Numbered from the stretch's first letter, positions 1 to 8,960 are shown. The stretch is DNA of 64,000 nucleotides from JBGTGG01 sp964398945 (GCA_964398945.1 CAYNOT010000011.1:101058-165057), one strand, 5' to 3'. Program-made: numbers and translations. Notes: generated by a model from the sequence alone, not told the origin.

Positions 1-43
1 TAAAGGCGGCAAATACGACACCTCCTATTTAACCGGCTTTAGA

Positions 44-73
44 TTGTTTCAGTATCCTCGTTGGTTAACTTTG
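44..73 (+). promoter_or_regulatory. Putative promoter of purKE
   Basis: TTG at 44-46 is followed after 19 bases by TAACTTTG at 66-73, which fits the Bacteroidota -33 TTG / -7 TAnnTTTG consensus. Transcription would begin near base 79, leaving almost no leader before the purK start at 83 or 92. The assignment rests on pattern matching only. Confidence 0.4.
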
Positions 74-82
74 CTGCATTAA

Positions 83-1228
83 TTGATTAGCGTGAACACA
101 TTTAGTCAGAATTTTAAACTTGGAGTATTGGGTGGGGGCCAGCTCGGCAGAATGCTTATACAGGCAGGCATTGATTATAATTTGCCCTTTGCGATTTTAG
201 ATCCTGATGAAAACGCACCGTGCTCATCACTTGCCGAGTTCCATCATGGAAGCCTCACGGATTATGATACAGTAATGAAGTTTGGCGCACTGTGCGACAT
301 TCTTACAATCGAAATTGAAAATGTAAACACGAACGCATTAAAGGATTTGCAAAAAGCCGGGAAGACGGTTTTTCCCCAACCTGAATTAATTGAACTGATT
401 CAGGATAAACGCATTCAAAAGAAGTTCTATCTCGACAATAACATACCCACGGCAGCCTTTATTTTGACCGAAAATGCCGAAGAAGTAAGAAACAATATTG
501 ATTTTTTGCCCGCGGTAAACAAACTTGGCAAAGAAGGATACGATGGGAGGGGCGTTCAAATCCTCAAATCAAAAGAAGATGTTGCAAACGCTTTTGACGC
601 CCCGGGCTTACTTGAAAAACTAATCGACTTTGATAAAGAGATTGCGATCATTGTAGCGCGAAATGCAAACGGGGAGATTGTTTCATACCCAGCCGTGGAA
701 ATGATGTTCCATCCGGTCCACAACCTTGTCGAGTATCTGTTCGCGCCTGCAGAAATTTCAATTGGCCTTCAACAAAAAGCAGACAAGATCGCGCGAAGCG
801 TCATTGAAAAATTAGGATTGGTTGGGTTGCTCGCAGTTGAAATGTTCGTGACCAGGGAAGGTGAAGTTTTGGTAAATGAAGTTGCACCGCGTCCCCATAA
901 TAGTGGCCATCAAACCATCGAAGCAAATGTAACTTCACAATATGAACAACACTTGCGTGCGATATTGAACCTACCGTTGGGCAACACCGGTATTATTTTA
1001 CCCAGCGCAATGGTCAACCTTCTTGGCGAAGCGGGCTACAGCGGTGATGCTTTGTATGAAGGATTTGATAAAGTCATCAGCGAAAAAGGTGTACACGTAC
1101 ATCTCTATGGTAAAAAGAAAACAAAACCCTTTCGGAAAATGGGCCATGTCACTATTGTTGATGAAGACATTGATCAACTAAAAAGAAAAGCCAAGTTTGT
1201 AAAAGAAACATTAAAAGTAATCGCCTGA
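83..1228 (+). CDS. purK: 5-(carboxyamino)imidazole ribonucleotide synthase PurK
   Basis: ATP-grasp enzyme of purine synthesis. It carboxylates aminoimidazole ribonucleotide with bicarbonate and ATP to N5-CAIR, the substrate of PurE encoded directly downstream. The N-terminal nucleotide-binding loop GVLGGGQLGRML (about residues 14-25), the ATP-grasp core with GKEGYDGRG (about 149-157), and the metal/ATP-binding NEVAPRPHNSGH near residue 270 are all present. The length of 381 residues is normal. The first possible start is TTG at 83; a GTG at 92 would shorten the protein by three residues, and no ATG precedes the conserved core. The purE start follows the stop after 3 bases, so the two form an operon. 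Confidence 0.95.
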   Translation: MISVNTFSQNFKLGVLGGGQLGRMLIQAGIDYNLPFAILDPDENAPCSSLAEFHHGSLTDYDTVMKFGALCDILTIEIENVNTNALKDLQKAGKTVFPQPELIELIQDKRIQKKFYLDNNIPTAAFILTENAEEVRNNIDFLPAVNKLGKEGYDGRGVQILKSKEDVANAFDAPGLLEKLIDFDKEIAIIVARNANGEIVSYPAVEMMFHPVHNLVEYLFAPAEISIGLQQKADKIARSVIEKLGLVGLLAVEMFVTREGEVLVNEVAPRPHNSGHQTIEANVTSQYEQHLRAILNLPLGNTGIILPSAMVNLLGEAGYSGDALYEGFDKVISEKGVHVHLYGKKKTKPFRKMGHVTIVDEDIDQLKRKAKFVKETLKVIA

Positions 1229-1231
1229 TCT

Positions 1232-1744
1232 ATGAAGCCACAAGTAGGAATTATTATGGGAAGCCAATCCGATCTTCGCATTATGAAAGCGGCAGCCTTG
1301 ATACTTGAAGAATTTGAAATCCCTTTTGAATTGACGGTGGTGTCTGCACACAGAACCCCGCTTCGAATGGTTGAGTATGCTACCGCTGCGCGTAAAAGAG
1401 GATTAAAAGTAATCATTGCTGGAGCCGGTGGTGCCGCCCACTTACCGGGCATGGTGGCTGCTATTACCTCCCTTCCGGTAATCGGGGTTCCTGTTAAATC
1501 ATCAAACTCAATTGATGGCTGGGATTCTGTGCTTTCGATATTGCAAATGCCTGCAGGTGTACCCGTGGCGACTGTAGCATTGGATGGTGCAAAGAATGCA
1601 GGTATCCTGGCAGCACAAATATTGGGGGCTCATGACAAGCACATCGGTAACAAAATCGATAAATATAAACGATCATTGAAGTCTGCTGTTGAGTCGACCG
1701 CTAAAAAAATCGAATCAAAGGGCTGGAAAGACAATTCGCAGTAA
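1232..1744 (+). CDS. purE: N5-carboxyaminoimidazole ribonucleotide mutase PurE
   Basis: Class I PurE, which converts N5-CAIR to CAIR in the cytoplasm, the step after PurK. Family signatures are visible: GIIMGSQSDLRIMK at the N terminus (phosphate-binding serine loop), SAHRTPLRM near residue 38, and AGAGGAAHLPGMVAA near residue 64, followed by PVIGVPV. The protein has 170 residues, normal for this octameric enzyme. ATG start, 3 bases after purK. The last ~30 residues are lysine-rich and probably form the usual C-terminal helix. Confidence 0.96.
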   Translation: MKPQVGIIMGSQSDLRIMKAAALILEEFEIPFELTVVSAHRTPLRMVEYATAARKRGLKVIIAGAGGAAHLPGMVAAITSLPVIGVPVKSSNSIDGWDSVLSILQMPAGVPVATVALDGAKNAGILAAQILGAHDKHIGNKIDKYKRSLKSAVESTAKKIESKGWKDNSQ

Positions 1745-1801
1745 GCTATATTACTATGTGAATAAAAAGTCATTAACTTATCTGTCTATAATCTTGTGAA
1801 G

Positions 1802-3064
1802 ATGAACTCTGCAAAGAAAGGTTGGCTAAAGGATTATTTGGAATTTCGCAAAGAGTTACACAAAGACCTTGGTGTTAATGGCAATAAAGGTTCCCACCCC
1901 GAACATTCATTATACCGCATCATTCAACCTACCGGGTTAATGTATGGCCAGTCGGTTGGCCATCTTGAGCATCCGGATGAACACGTCTGGGACCACCGCG
2001 ATAAAATGAAAATTTTATTGGCGGAAAGCCTTATTAGCAGTTCGCTTCTTTTTCAGGACAAGCCCGCTTCCACACCGGATGAATTAAGTGATGTGATCAT
2101 TAAAACACTGGATAACATCGGCCATTTTTACAACAAGATTTTCCCCGAACTATCAACTTCCTCACGCACTATTTTCGGCCGGAAAAAATCAGCATTGGAA
2201 GTGGCTGAAAAAATCCTGGATAAACGTATTGAACATACCGAAGAATTCACGAACAACTTCTGGGTTTCTTTTTTCCACAACAGTTTGCTTTTTTTGGATG
2301 TTTTCATTTTTGGCCAATGGATCCATACCAATGCTGATAAAATCATTGAGGATTTTTTCCGATTTGAAAGGGATGAGCTTCGCTTTTCAGTATTGAAAGT
2401 AATTGCAGTGGCTGCTCATGCAAATGATGAAATCGCTGTTGAGGAAAAAAAACTTTTTGATTTATTTCTCGACAGCACCAATCTCCCGGCAGCGAAAAAA
2501 ATCGAAGCACATAAAATATTTGAAGAGGGGATCGAGATCGAGTCGATTGACCTGCCGTCAGAAAATTCATGGATACTAAAAAAATTCTTTTTGGAAATGG
2601 CAATCCTAACGCTCTGGGCTGATAAAAAAGTGGAGCAAAGTGAGCAGGATTTTTTGAAGCGTTTTTGTGAATACCTGAATTTTAGTGACGAGGATATGGA
2701 GAATAGCCTGATCGCCATAGAAGGGTTTGTGCTGGAGCATTGGGGACAGCTTGAGTACCTCCAGGACAAGCAGGACTTTGACAGTGTAAGCGAACAATTT
2801 ATAAAAAGGGTCGCCCGGATAGCCGAGAAAAACCAAAGCAAACTCGTGCACGGTATTCATGGGCGGACCGAGATCTTAAGCCTGCTGGGAAAGGCGCGAT
2901 CAAATGAACTTTCAGCTGCTGAAATGGAATTTATGCGCAAAGAATTAATTATAATCTTAAAAACGATTCCAACGTTTGTGATCACTTCCTTGCCCAATCG
3001 ATTCTTGACATTGCCTATTTTGCTAAAAATCCTACCGAAGGAAATCTTTAAAATGGAAAGGTAA
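1802..3064 (+). CDS. LETM1-related, TerB-like protein
   Basis: A 420-residue cytoplasmic protein without a signal peptide. A central helical segment (about residues 190-310) resembles TerB-type domains, with the acidic stretches AAHANDEIAVEEKKLFD and LTLWADKKVEQSEQDFL. The C terminus (about 350-420) ends in the run TIPTFVITSLPNRFLTLPILLKILPKEIF, given here only as family-type evidence of a LETM1-like hydrophobic region. Bacteroidota proteins with this layout are annotated as LETM1-related biofilm-associated proteins; the molecular function is not known to me. I chose ATG 1802; a GTG at 1796 would add two residues. It converges on the TerC gene with a 3-base gap and no terminator hairpin. Confidence 0.7.
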   Translation: MNSAKKGWLKDYLEFRKELHKDLGVNGNKGSHPEHSLYRIIQPTGLMYGQSVGHLEHPDEHVWDHRDKMKILLAESLISSSLLFQDKPASTPDELSDVIIKTLDNIGHFYNKIFPELSTSSRTIFGRKKSALEVAEKILDKRIEHTEEFTNNFWVSFFHNSLLFLDVFIFGQWIHTNADKIIEDFFRFERDELRFSVLKVIAVAAHANDEIAVEEKKLFDLFLDSTNLPAAKKIEAHKIFEEGIEIESIDLPSENSWILKKFFLEMAILTLWADKKVEQSEQDFLKRFCEYLNFSDEDMENSLIAIEGFVLEHWGQLEYLQDKQDFDSVSEQFIKRVARIAEKNQSKLVHGIHGRTEILSLLGKARSNELSAAEMEFMRKELIIILKTIPTFVITSLPNRFLTLPILLKILPKEIFKMER

Positions 3065-3067
3065 TAT

Positions 3068-4054
3068 TTACTCTTTTTCCTTTCGTGGCACCACTACAGA
3101 AAGCACAATCGAAAGGAAAAGGGTGGCAATGATAACAGCAAATGAAGCAAACACATTGATGTGTAAATCAAAAATCTCGAGCATCATTTTGGCACCAATA
3201 AAGAACAAGATAATGGAGAGGCCTTTTTGCAATAGATAAAAACGATCGATGATCCCGGCCAACAAAAAGAACATGGCGCGCAGTCCCATTACCGCAAAAA
3301 TATTGGAAGTATAGATCAGAAATTCATTCGTAGTAATTGCAAAAGCAGCAGGAATTGAATCGACAGCAAAAATCAAGTCGGTTGTCTCAATTAAAACTAT
3401 CACAAGAAATAGCGGTGTAAACATCCACTTTCCGCCTTCCTTTACCATGAAGCGGCCACCCTGGTCTTCTGTGGTTAGTGGCAGGTACTTTTTGCAAAAG
3501 CGAAGAATCGGGTTCTTCTCGGGCTCAATCGTTTCGCCACCATCTTCAAAGTAGATTCTGATACCTGAGTAAATCAGGAAGACCCCAGCAATGTATAATA
3601 GCCAATGAAAACGGTGGATTGCGTATGCCCCTATAAATATGAAAATTGCACGGAACACAACTGCCCCGATGATCCCCCAAAACAAGATGCGGTGGTAATA
3701 CAATTCATCTACATTGAAATACTTTAAGATGAGGAGGATTACGAAAATGTTATCAATAGAAAGTGCCTTTTCTGTAAGGTATGCAGAGAAATATGAAACC
3801 GCATTCTCACTACTGGTTTCACCCGAAGGGTCGTCAAAAAAGTAAATCAGGATCCCATATCCCACGGAAATCATCACCCAAAAAATCGACTGATATAAGG
3901 CAGATTTGGTGGTGATCCTATGGGAGGATTTGTTAAAAAAACCAAGGTCTAAAATTAAAAAAAGACCAATGACGATTCCAAAGACGCCAAAAAGTATAGT
4001 CTCCCGATCATTGTCAAATATTGAAAAGGAAAGTATGTCAGCTAAGTATTGCAA
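3068..4054 (-). CDS. TerC/Alx family integral membrane protein
   Basis: A 328-residue polytopic inner-membrane protein of the TerC family, implicated in metal ion export or homeostasis (Alx/MeeF exports manganese). About eight or nine hydrophobic segments are visible. The acidic family motifs are present: LSIDNIFVILLI in an early helix and FAVDSIPAAFAIT in a later one. A soluble loop with KKYLPLTTEDQGGRF separates the halves. The only upstream in-frame start is TTG at 4054, and no good ATG lies nearby, so the N terminus is slightly uncertain. The substrate cannot be told from sequence. Confidence 0.85.
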   Translation of the reverse strand: MQYLADILSFSIFDNDRETILFGVFGIVIGLFLILDLGFFNKSSHRITTKSALYQSIFWVMISVGYGILIYFFDDPSGETSSENAVSYFSAYLTEKALSIDNIFVILLILKYFNVDELYYHRILFWGIIGAVVFRAIFIFIGAYAIHRFHWLLYIAGVFLIYSGIRIYFEDGGETIEPEKNPILRFCKKYLPLTTEDQGGRFMVKEGGKWMFTPLFLVIVLIETTDLIFAVDSIPAAFAITTNEFLIYTSNIFAVMGLRAMFFLLAGIIDRFYLLQKGLSIILFFIGAKMMLEIFDLHINVFASFAVIIATLFLSIVLSVVVPRKEKE

Positions 4055-4498
4055 AGGAAGTCTTTAAGTAAATAGGCTAAAAGATAAAAAAATGTGTTTT
4101 TGACGGTGTGCAATCTTCAAATCTAAGCAATATAATTGTTCCCCAAAATGGGCAAAAAAAAATAAAATGATAAGTCAGCAAAGATACCCAACCGCAAGAG
4201 ACTGCCATATCTACTCATGCAAAGGAATTCTTTTGCGGGGCGATCTGGCGTTATTGCTTATTGCGCGGAAATGACTTGTATCAGATATTTCAAAATGGGC
4301 AGGCCGAGCAAAAATACAGTAAGGCCCCCAGCCAATTGTAACACGCCACCTATGCAGCGCACATCAACTTTCCACTACTTGGAACAATAAACCCCCGCAC
4401 TATAAAAAGGTAATCCTTTAATTTAGACCAGGGTATGGTTCCGGGTCATCAGAAAAAAATGACATTAAAGATCGAAAAGAAGATTGGTCAATAAAAAT
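4055..4498. other. 444-bp intergenic region without a recognisable gene
   Basis: Lies between the TerC start and the Fur stop, both on the minus strand. No promoter or terminator is convincing. On the minus strand a 38-codon open stretch (4258-4374) reads as one hydrophobic helix (GGVLQLAGGLTVFLLGLPIL) ending in a stop. It has an upstream in-frame TAG and only a GTG as a possible start. It may be the tail of a decayed small membrane protein. Confidence 0.4.
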
Positions 4499-4909
4499 TT
4501 AGGAACAGTGCCTGCATACCCCCTGGATCAAAACGCTCGTGTCCTTTGAAGCATACCCCTTGGGCAACCGAATTGCAGGTACCGAAATATTAAGGCAATT
4601 GGTTTGGCCACACTTTAAGCATTTGAAATGCACGTGATCGTGGCGGTGGTTTGCCGGCGAGCACGCCTCACTGCAAAGCGCATACTTCATCACCCCCTTA
4701 TCGTCAGGCACCTGGTGTATGAGCCCCTTTTTCAGAAAGGTTTTCAAGGTCCGATAAACCGTAATCCTATCCAGGGAACCCTTGATTTCTTTGTCAATAT
4801 CCGTATGGGAAATTGCAAACTCCCGCTCCATAAAAAGGCCCAAAATAAACTGGCGCACAGGGGTCACGCGCAGTTTAAATTTATTCAAGATCGTGTGTAC
4901 CTCTCTCAC
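4499..4909 (-). CDS. Fur-family transcriptional regulator
   Basis: A 136-residue metal-responsive repressor. The N-terminal winged-helix DNA-binding part (residues 1-75) contains LRVTPVRQFILGLF and DRITVYRTLKTFLKKGLIH, typical of Fur/Zur proteins. The C-terminal dimerisation part has HDHVHFKCLKCGQ, with a CxxC and histidines, and ends in GVCRHC, a second CxxC; these are the structural zinc ligands. GTG start. Whether it senses iron, zinc or peroxide is not determinable. It lies 6 bases downstream of the small lipoprotein gene and may be cotranscribed with it and gpmI. Confidence 0.85.
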   Translation of the reverse strand: MREVHTILNKFKLRVTPVRQFILGLFMEREFAISHTDIDKEIKGSLDRITVYRTLKTFLKKGLIHQVPDDKGVMKYALCSEACSPANHRHDHVHFKCLKCGQTNCLNISVPAIRLPKGYASKDTSVLIQGVCRHCS

Positions 4910-4915
4910 CTGGGA

Positions 4916-5509
4916 TCAATCGTAATCAACAATACCCTGGACAACATATACTACCGAGTCCCCAAATATCATTTTTTGCCCTCCCTCAATTCGATACCGG
5001 CTTAACATCAATTCCCCTTGAAAATCCTGAAACTCCATTGTCAGGTTTCGTGTACTTGAAAAAATGGAATTTGATTCGCGATAAGTGGCCTCCAGTTTTC
5101 TAACCCTATCATGCCTTCCCTGAAAAAACAGTTTCAAAGAACGAATAGGAAATTGCTCATCCGTTGAAATGGAAAGGATCGCAAGGTTGCTGTTGGGGTC
5201 GGGCAGGTTGTCTTCAACTTTATATTTGCCTGCATAAACCGGACTGTTGACCAGGTGTATTTTCCGAAACACATCCAGTTCGCGCACCCATGAAGTTGAG
5301 TCTTTCTGTTCCAAAACAGAACTTTCAACACTGGTGCCAATCCCCGCTTCCTTTATCAACCTTGGCTTTTGATTTGACAATCGTTCAATTTGCGCGTCAA
5401 GCAAGCTTTCAATCGCAACCAGTTCCTCTGTTGCCTTCATAGGCTGGTTACAGGAAGAGGAAACTGCCACAAAAAAAAGTAGTTGGAAAATTTTTTTATA
5501 AAAGCACAT
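4916..5509 (-). CDS. Putative lipoprotein of unknown function
   Basis: About 197 residues. The N terminus reads MCFYKKIFQLLFFVAVSSSC, a charged start, a hydrophobic core and a lipobox-like cysteine, so it is predicted to be a lipoprotein. The rest looks soluble with alternating strands (SLKLFFQGR, NLTMEFQDFQGELMLSRY), perhaps a small beta-rich fold. I do not recognise a named domain. The ATG at 5509 lies inside the 3' end of gpmI (14-base overlap), and the Fur gene follows after 6 bases, suggesting translational coupling. A GTG at 5512 directly precedes the ATG. Confidence 0.6.
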   Translation of the reverse strand: MCFYKKIFQLLFFVAVSSSCNQPMKATEELVAIESLLDAQIERLSNQKPRLIKEAGIGTSVESSVLEQKDSTSWVRELDVFRKIHLVNSPVYAGKYKVEDNLPDPNSNLAILSISTDEQFPIRSLKLFFQGRHDRVRKLEATYRESNSIFSSTRNLTMEFQDFQGELMLSRYRIEGGQKMIFGDSVVYVVQGIVDYD

Positions 5510-7016
5510 CACCGGTCATTTCAGGTGGAACTGCGATTCCCATCAGCGTTAAAATCGTGGGTGACAAATCGCCAAGCTTCCCGTTTCTTAAATTCAAGTT
5601 TAGTTCTTTATCAACAAGGAAGCATGGCACAAGGTTGGTTGTGTGGGCTGTGTTTGGAGATCCATCTTCGTTGATCATCATGTCGGCATTGCCATGGTCT
5701 GCAATGATTATACTGGTATATCCGTTTTCAAGCGCAACATTGGTGACTGCCTCCGCACAGGCATCAACAGTTTCGCAGGCTTTTACGGCAGCTTCAAAAA
5801 CACCTGTATGCCCCACCATATCCGGATTGGCAAAATTCAAGCAAATGAAATCCACTTCCCCTTTTTTCAATTCAGGAATAATCGCATCCCGAATATCTGC
5901 AGCGCTCATCTCTGGCTGAAGATCATAAGTGGCAACCTTTGGTGACGGACAAAGTATTCTTGATTCCCCCGGAAACACATCTTCCCTTCCCCCTGAAAAA
6001 AAGAAGGTAACATGCGGGTATTTCTCTGTCTCCGCTATTCGAATTTGTTTCTTGTTTTTATTCGCCAAAACTTCGCCAATGGTGTTCCGTAAATTGTCCT
6101 TCTCAAAAACAACTCCTACATTTTTAAAAGAGTCATCATAGGAGGTAAGTGTTATATAATGCAGGTTCAACTTCGTCATTCCAAATTCCGGGAAGTCTTG
6201 TTGGGTAAGCGCTTCGGTAATTTGCCTTCCGCGGTCGGTGCGGAAATTGAAACAGATTACTACATCCCCATCTTGAATGGTTGCTACAGGTTTTCCAACT
6301 GCATCCACTTTTATGAGTGGCATGATGAATTCATCCGTAACATTTTTCCCGTAAGATGTTTTTACTCCTTCCAACAAATCAAGACATGGTTTTCCTTCAC
6401 CTTTCACCAGTAAATCATACGCCAACTTCACACGCTCCCAACGTTTGTCGCGGTCCATTGCATAATACCTGCCCACCACCGATGCAATCTCACCCCCGGT
6501 TGTGGTAAGGTGGTCTTGTAATAGCTGTAGGTTCACCAAGCCGGATTTCGGATCGGTGTCCCGTCCATCCGTAAAAGCGTGGACGAAAAATTTGCCTACA
6601 CCCTGGTTTTTCGCATTGGTCAAAAGTCCTTTTAAATGGTTGATGTGGGAATGCACACCTCCATCGGATAACAATCCAATAAAGTGGACAGGCTTGTTCT
6701 TAATCCTGGCATAGCGAAAAGCATTTACCAACACCGGGTTTTCATCCAGGGTCTTTTCATCAACAGCTTTATTTATTTTAACAAGGTCTTGGTAAACCAC
6801 CCTGCCAGCGCCAATGTTCATGTGGCCAACTTCTGAATTTCCCATTTGACCTTCCGGCAGCCCGACAGCCAATCCGGAAGCTTCCAGCCTGGAATTTGGA
6901 TATCGGCTATAAAGCGAATCCACAAAAGGGGTGTTTGCGGCATCTATTGCTGAAACTTTCTTGTTTTTAGCAATTCCCCATCCATCCAAAATCATTAAAA
7001 GCACTTTCTTGTCCAT
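5496..7016 (-). CDS. gpmI: 2,3-bisphosphoglycerate-independent phosphoglycerate mutase
   Basis: Glycolytic enzyme interconverting 3- and 2-phosphoglycerate in the cytoplasm, using two manganese ions and a phosphoserine. Signatures: MILDGWG near residue 7 (metal-binding Asp), MGNSEVGHMNIGAGR near residue 58 (catalytic Ser), HAFTDGRDTDP near residue 125, and the C-terminal metal ligands IADHGNADMM and NTAHTTNLVP. At 506 residues the length is normal. ATG start. It heads a minus-strand run with the lipoprotein and Fur genes, which overlap or follow closely. Confidence 0.96.
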   Translation of the reverse strand: MDKKVLLMILDGWGIAKNKKVSAIDAANTPFVDSLYSRYPNSRLEASGLAVGLPEGQMGNSEVGHMNIGAGRVVYQDLVKINKAVDEKTLDENPVLVNAFRYARIKNKPVHFIGLLSDGGVHSHINHLKGLLTNAKNQGVGKFFVHAFTDGRDTDPKSGLVNLQLLQDHLTTTGGEIASVVGRYYAMDRDKRWERVKLAYDLLVKGEGKPCLDLLEGVKTSYGKNVTDEFIMPLIKVDAVGKPVATIQDGDVVICFNFRTDRGRQITEALTQQDFPEFGMTKLNLHYITLTSYDDSFKNVGVVFEKDNLRNTIGEVLANKNKKQIRIAETEKYPHVTFFFSGGREDVFPGESRILCPSPKVATYDLQPEMSAADIRDAIIPELKKGEVDFICLNFANPDMVGHTGVFEAAVKACETVDACAEAVTNVALENGYTSIIIADHGNADMMINEDGSPNTAHTTNLVPCFLVDKELNLNLRNGKLGDLSPTILTLMGIAVPPEMTGDVLL

Positions 7017-7130
7017 ATCCTTGAATTAGGCACCAAATATAGCCAGTAAAGACTTATTTTAGCGACTTTACCGACATTGTGGAAGGATAGGATGCTAATC
7101 CCGGCATCTCAATAAAGAATCATCGATTCA

Positions 7131-7162
7131 TTTCATTATCTTTCTGTTGTGGCATAATTTTG
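7131..7162 (+). promoter_or_regulatory. Putative promoter of the DUF4783 gene
   Basis: TAATTTTG at 7155-7162 matches the -7 consensus TAnnTTTG. An imperfect -33 box, TTTC at 7131-7134, lies 20 bases upstream. The ATG at 7180 follows 17 bases after the -7 box. The region lies between divergently transcribed gpmI and this gene. Confidence 0.35.
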
Positions 7163-7179
7163 GACAAAAAACAAGCGCA

Positions 7180-7578
7180 ATGATAAAAGCCAGGTACTAC
7201 TTAATTTCAGTCGTTTGTCTTTTTGGATCTGCTCAATTTTCCTTTGGGCAGGCCGATATTATCAATAACGTTAAGGAAACGATAAAGGCAGGAAGTGCAA
7301 AAGAGTTGGCCAATTACCTCAATCAAACCGTTGATATCATGATTGACGAAAAACTTGAATCGTATAGCAAGGCCCAGGCAGAATTTGTATTGCGCGATTT
7401 TTTTAAAGCCCACGTTCCTACAGAATTCACCATTATACACCAGGGTTCTTCAAAGGGAGGCCAGCCCTATTCCATAGGACAGTACAAAAGCGAAACAGAA
7501 ACTTTTCGTGTTTTCATTAAAATCAAAACCGTGGGAAAGCAGCAGTTGGTCCATGAAATTCGATTTGCCAAAGAGTAA
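7180..7578 (+). CDS. DUF4783 domain secreted protein
   Basis: A 132-residue protein with a signal peptide (MIKARYYLISVVCLFGSAQF, cleaved near FGQ-AD). The mature part has the small alpha+beta fold of DUF4783: an N-terminal helix (INNVKETIKAGSAKELANYL), then strands with SKAQAEFVLRDFFKAHVPTEF and GQYKSETETFRVFIKI. These Bacteroidota proteins resemble NTF2-like folds, and their function is unknown to me. I chose ATG 7180 because it starts exactly at the signal peptide; an upstream TTG would add an unlikely charged extension. nadC follows after 22 bases. Confidence 0.75.
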   Translation: MIKARYYLISVVCLFGSAQFSFGQADIINNVKETIKAGSAKELANYLNQTVDIMIDEKLESYSKAQAEFVLRDFFKAHVPTEFTIIHQGSSKGGQPYSIGQYKSETETFRVFIKIKTVGKQQLVHEIRFAKE

Positions 7579-7600
7579 TGTTTATTTGTAACCTTGCAGG

Positions 7601-8458
7601 GTGAAACCTGCATACATTACACCTGCATTTCTGAATCATTTTATTACCTCCGCTTTCGCGGAAGACATTGGTGATGGTGACCACTCAACCCTTGCTTCCA
7701 TTCCGGAAACGGCAACAAGCCGGGCACAATTGATCATAAAAGATGAGGGCATTTTGGCCGGGGCCGAACTTGCCGAACTTATTTTCAAACACTTTGATCC
7801 AACCCTTGTTTTTAACCCATTCATAGCAGACGGTTCTAAAATCAAAAAGGGGGAAATCGCCTTTACGATAGCGGGCCCGGCACGATCAATTCTCACGTGT
7901 GAGCGTTTGGTCTTGAACTGTATGCAACGGATGAGCGGCATCGCCACCTACACGCATTTCCTGAATACACTAATTTCCGGCTCACCGGCCAGGCTGCTCG
8001 ATACCCGTAAAACAACCCCCAATTTCCGATTGCTGGAAAAATGGGCTGTCGTAATTGGTGGCGGACAAAACCATAGGATCGGCCTGTATGATATGATTAT
8101 GTTGAAGGACAACCATATTGATATGGCGGGGGGAATTTCAAGGGCAATCTTTCAGACAAAAGAGTATCTTCGCGAAAAAAATAAAAACCTAAAAATAGAA
8201 ATTGAAGTCCGTACACTTGCTGAGCTAAAAGAAGTGCTGGAAGTTGGGGGTGTTGACAATGTCTTGCTTGACAATATGGATGTTCCTACCCTGACCGAAG
8301 CCGTTTCACGTATAGATAAAAGATTTATGACTGAAGCTAGCGGAGGAATAACCGAAAAAACAATTGCAGAAATTGCGAAAACCGGAGTGGATTATATTTC
8401 TGTTGGGGCATTGACCCATTCGTACAAGAGTTTAGATTTGAGTTTAAAAGAGTATTAG
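7601..8458 (+). CDS. nadC: Quinolinate phosphoribosyltransferase NadC
   Basis: Carboxylating nicotinate-nucleotide pyrophosphorylase of de novo NAD synthesis: quinolinate plus PRPP gives nicotinate mononucleotide. Motifs: ERLVLNCMQRMSGIAT near residue 100, DTRKTTPNFRLLEKWAV near residue 130, GGGQNHRIGLYDMIMLKDNH (about 152-171), and the C-terminal barrel strands VLLDNMD and EASGGIT. The length of 285 residues is typical. It begins with GTG. A TTTG / TAACCTTG pair at 7564-7596 could give an almost leaderless transcript. The next gene begins 6 bases after the stop, so a small operon with the YcxB-like gene and recX is likely. Confidence 0.95.
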   Translation: MKPAYITPAFLNHFITSAFAEDIGDGDHSTLASIPETATSRAQLIIKDEGILAGAELAELIFKHFDPTLVFNPFIADGSKIKKGEIAFTIAGPARSILTCERLVLNCMQRMSGIATYTHFLNTLISGSPARLLDTRKTTPNFRLLEKWAVVIGGGQNHRIGLYDMIMLKDNHIDMAGGISRAIFQTKEYLREKNKNLKIEIEVRTLAELKEVLEVGGVDNVLLDNMDVPTLTEAVSRIDKRFMTEASGGITEKTIAEIAKTGVDYISVGALTHSYKSLDLSLKEY

Positions 8459-8464
8459 CATATC

Positions 8465-8941
8465 ATGAACGTAAAGACAAAAAACTACAAGCTGGAAAAG
8501 AAGACCTATATCAAATTAGCGTTTAACAACATCCTTAAAAAGCAATGGTGGATGGCTGCCCTTGGTTTTGTAGTGATCTGCTCCGGATATTTTTGGGTAG
8601 CAAGCATCTGGTGGTTTATCTCGGCAGCACTAGCCCTTGGATTGTTCCTTCTTTTTTGGTGGGTACAATTCTATGGTGTAACCCAATTGGAGCAAGGCAA
8701 AATGTTGTTCGAACGGTTTTCGTATGAAATCAACAGCCAGCAAATTTTAATGAAGATCAACCCGCGGGAAGGGATGCCAATGAAATGGGACCAAATCAAA
8801 AGCGCATCTGCCGGAAAAGATTTTTATCTATTGGTCGTAAACAAAGCCCAGTTTATCCACCTTCCATTCAAGATTTTCAATTCTGACAATGAACGAAAAT
8901 TTGTAGGCAGTATTCTTAAAAACAAGGGGCTGCTGAAATAA
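8465..8941 (+). CDS. YcxB-like membrane protein
   Basis: A 158-residue protein with two transmembrane helices near residues 28-65 (a tryptophan-rich pair around WWMAALGFVVICSGYFW and WWFISAALALGLFLLFWW). A C-terminal cytoplasmic-type domain follows, with the YcxB-like pattern MKWDQIKSASAGKDFYLL and FIHLPFKIF. The function is unknown. It sits between nadC and recX with 6- and 19-base gaps, so it is probably cotranscribed; no functional link is evident. Confidence 0.65.
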   Translation: MNVKTKNYKLEKKTYIKLAFNNILKKQWWMAALGFVVICSGYFWVASIWWFISAALALGLFLLFWWVQFYGVTQLEQGKMLFERFSYEINSQQILMKINPREGMPMKWDQIKSASAGKDFYLLVVNKAQFIHLPFKIFNSDNERKFVGSILKNKGLLK

Positions 8942-8960
8942 GAAAAGCCCTTAACGAAAC

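Noticed and set aside
2..82. Open frame KGGKYDTSYLTGFRLF... before purK, possibly the end of an upstream gene
   Set aside because: Only 27 codons are visible, with no recognisable motif, and the same bases carry a good promoter match. I could not support a gene.
1174..1452. 92-codon minus-strand frame across purE
   Set aside because: Antisense shadow of purE with no family motif or signal; no separate promoter.
4628..5005. 125-codon plus-strand frame opposite the Fur and lipoprotein genes
   Set aside because: It is antisense to two well-supported coding genes and has no domain-like sequence.
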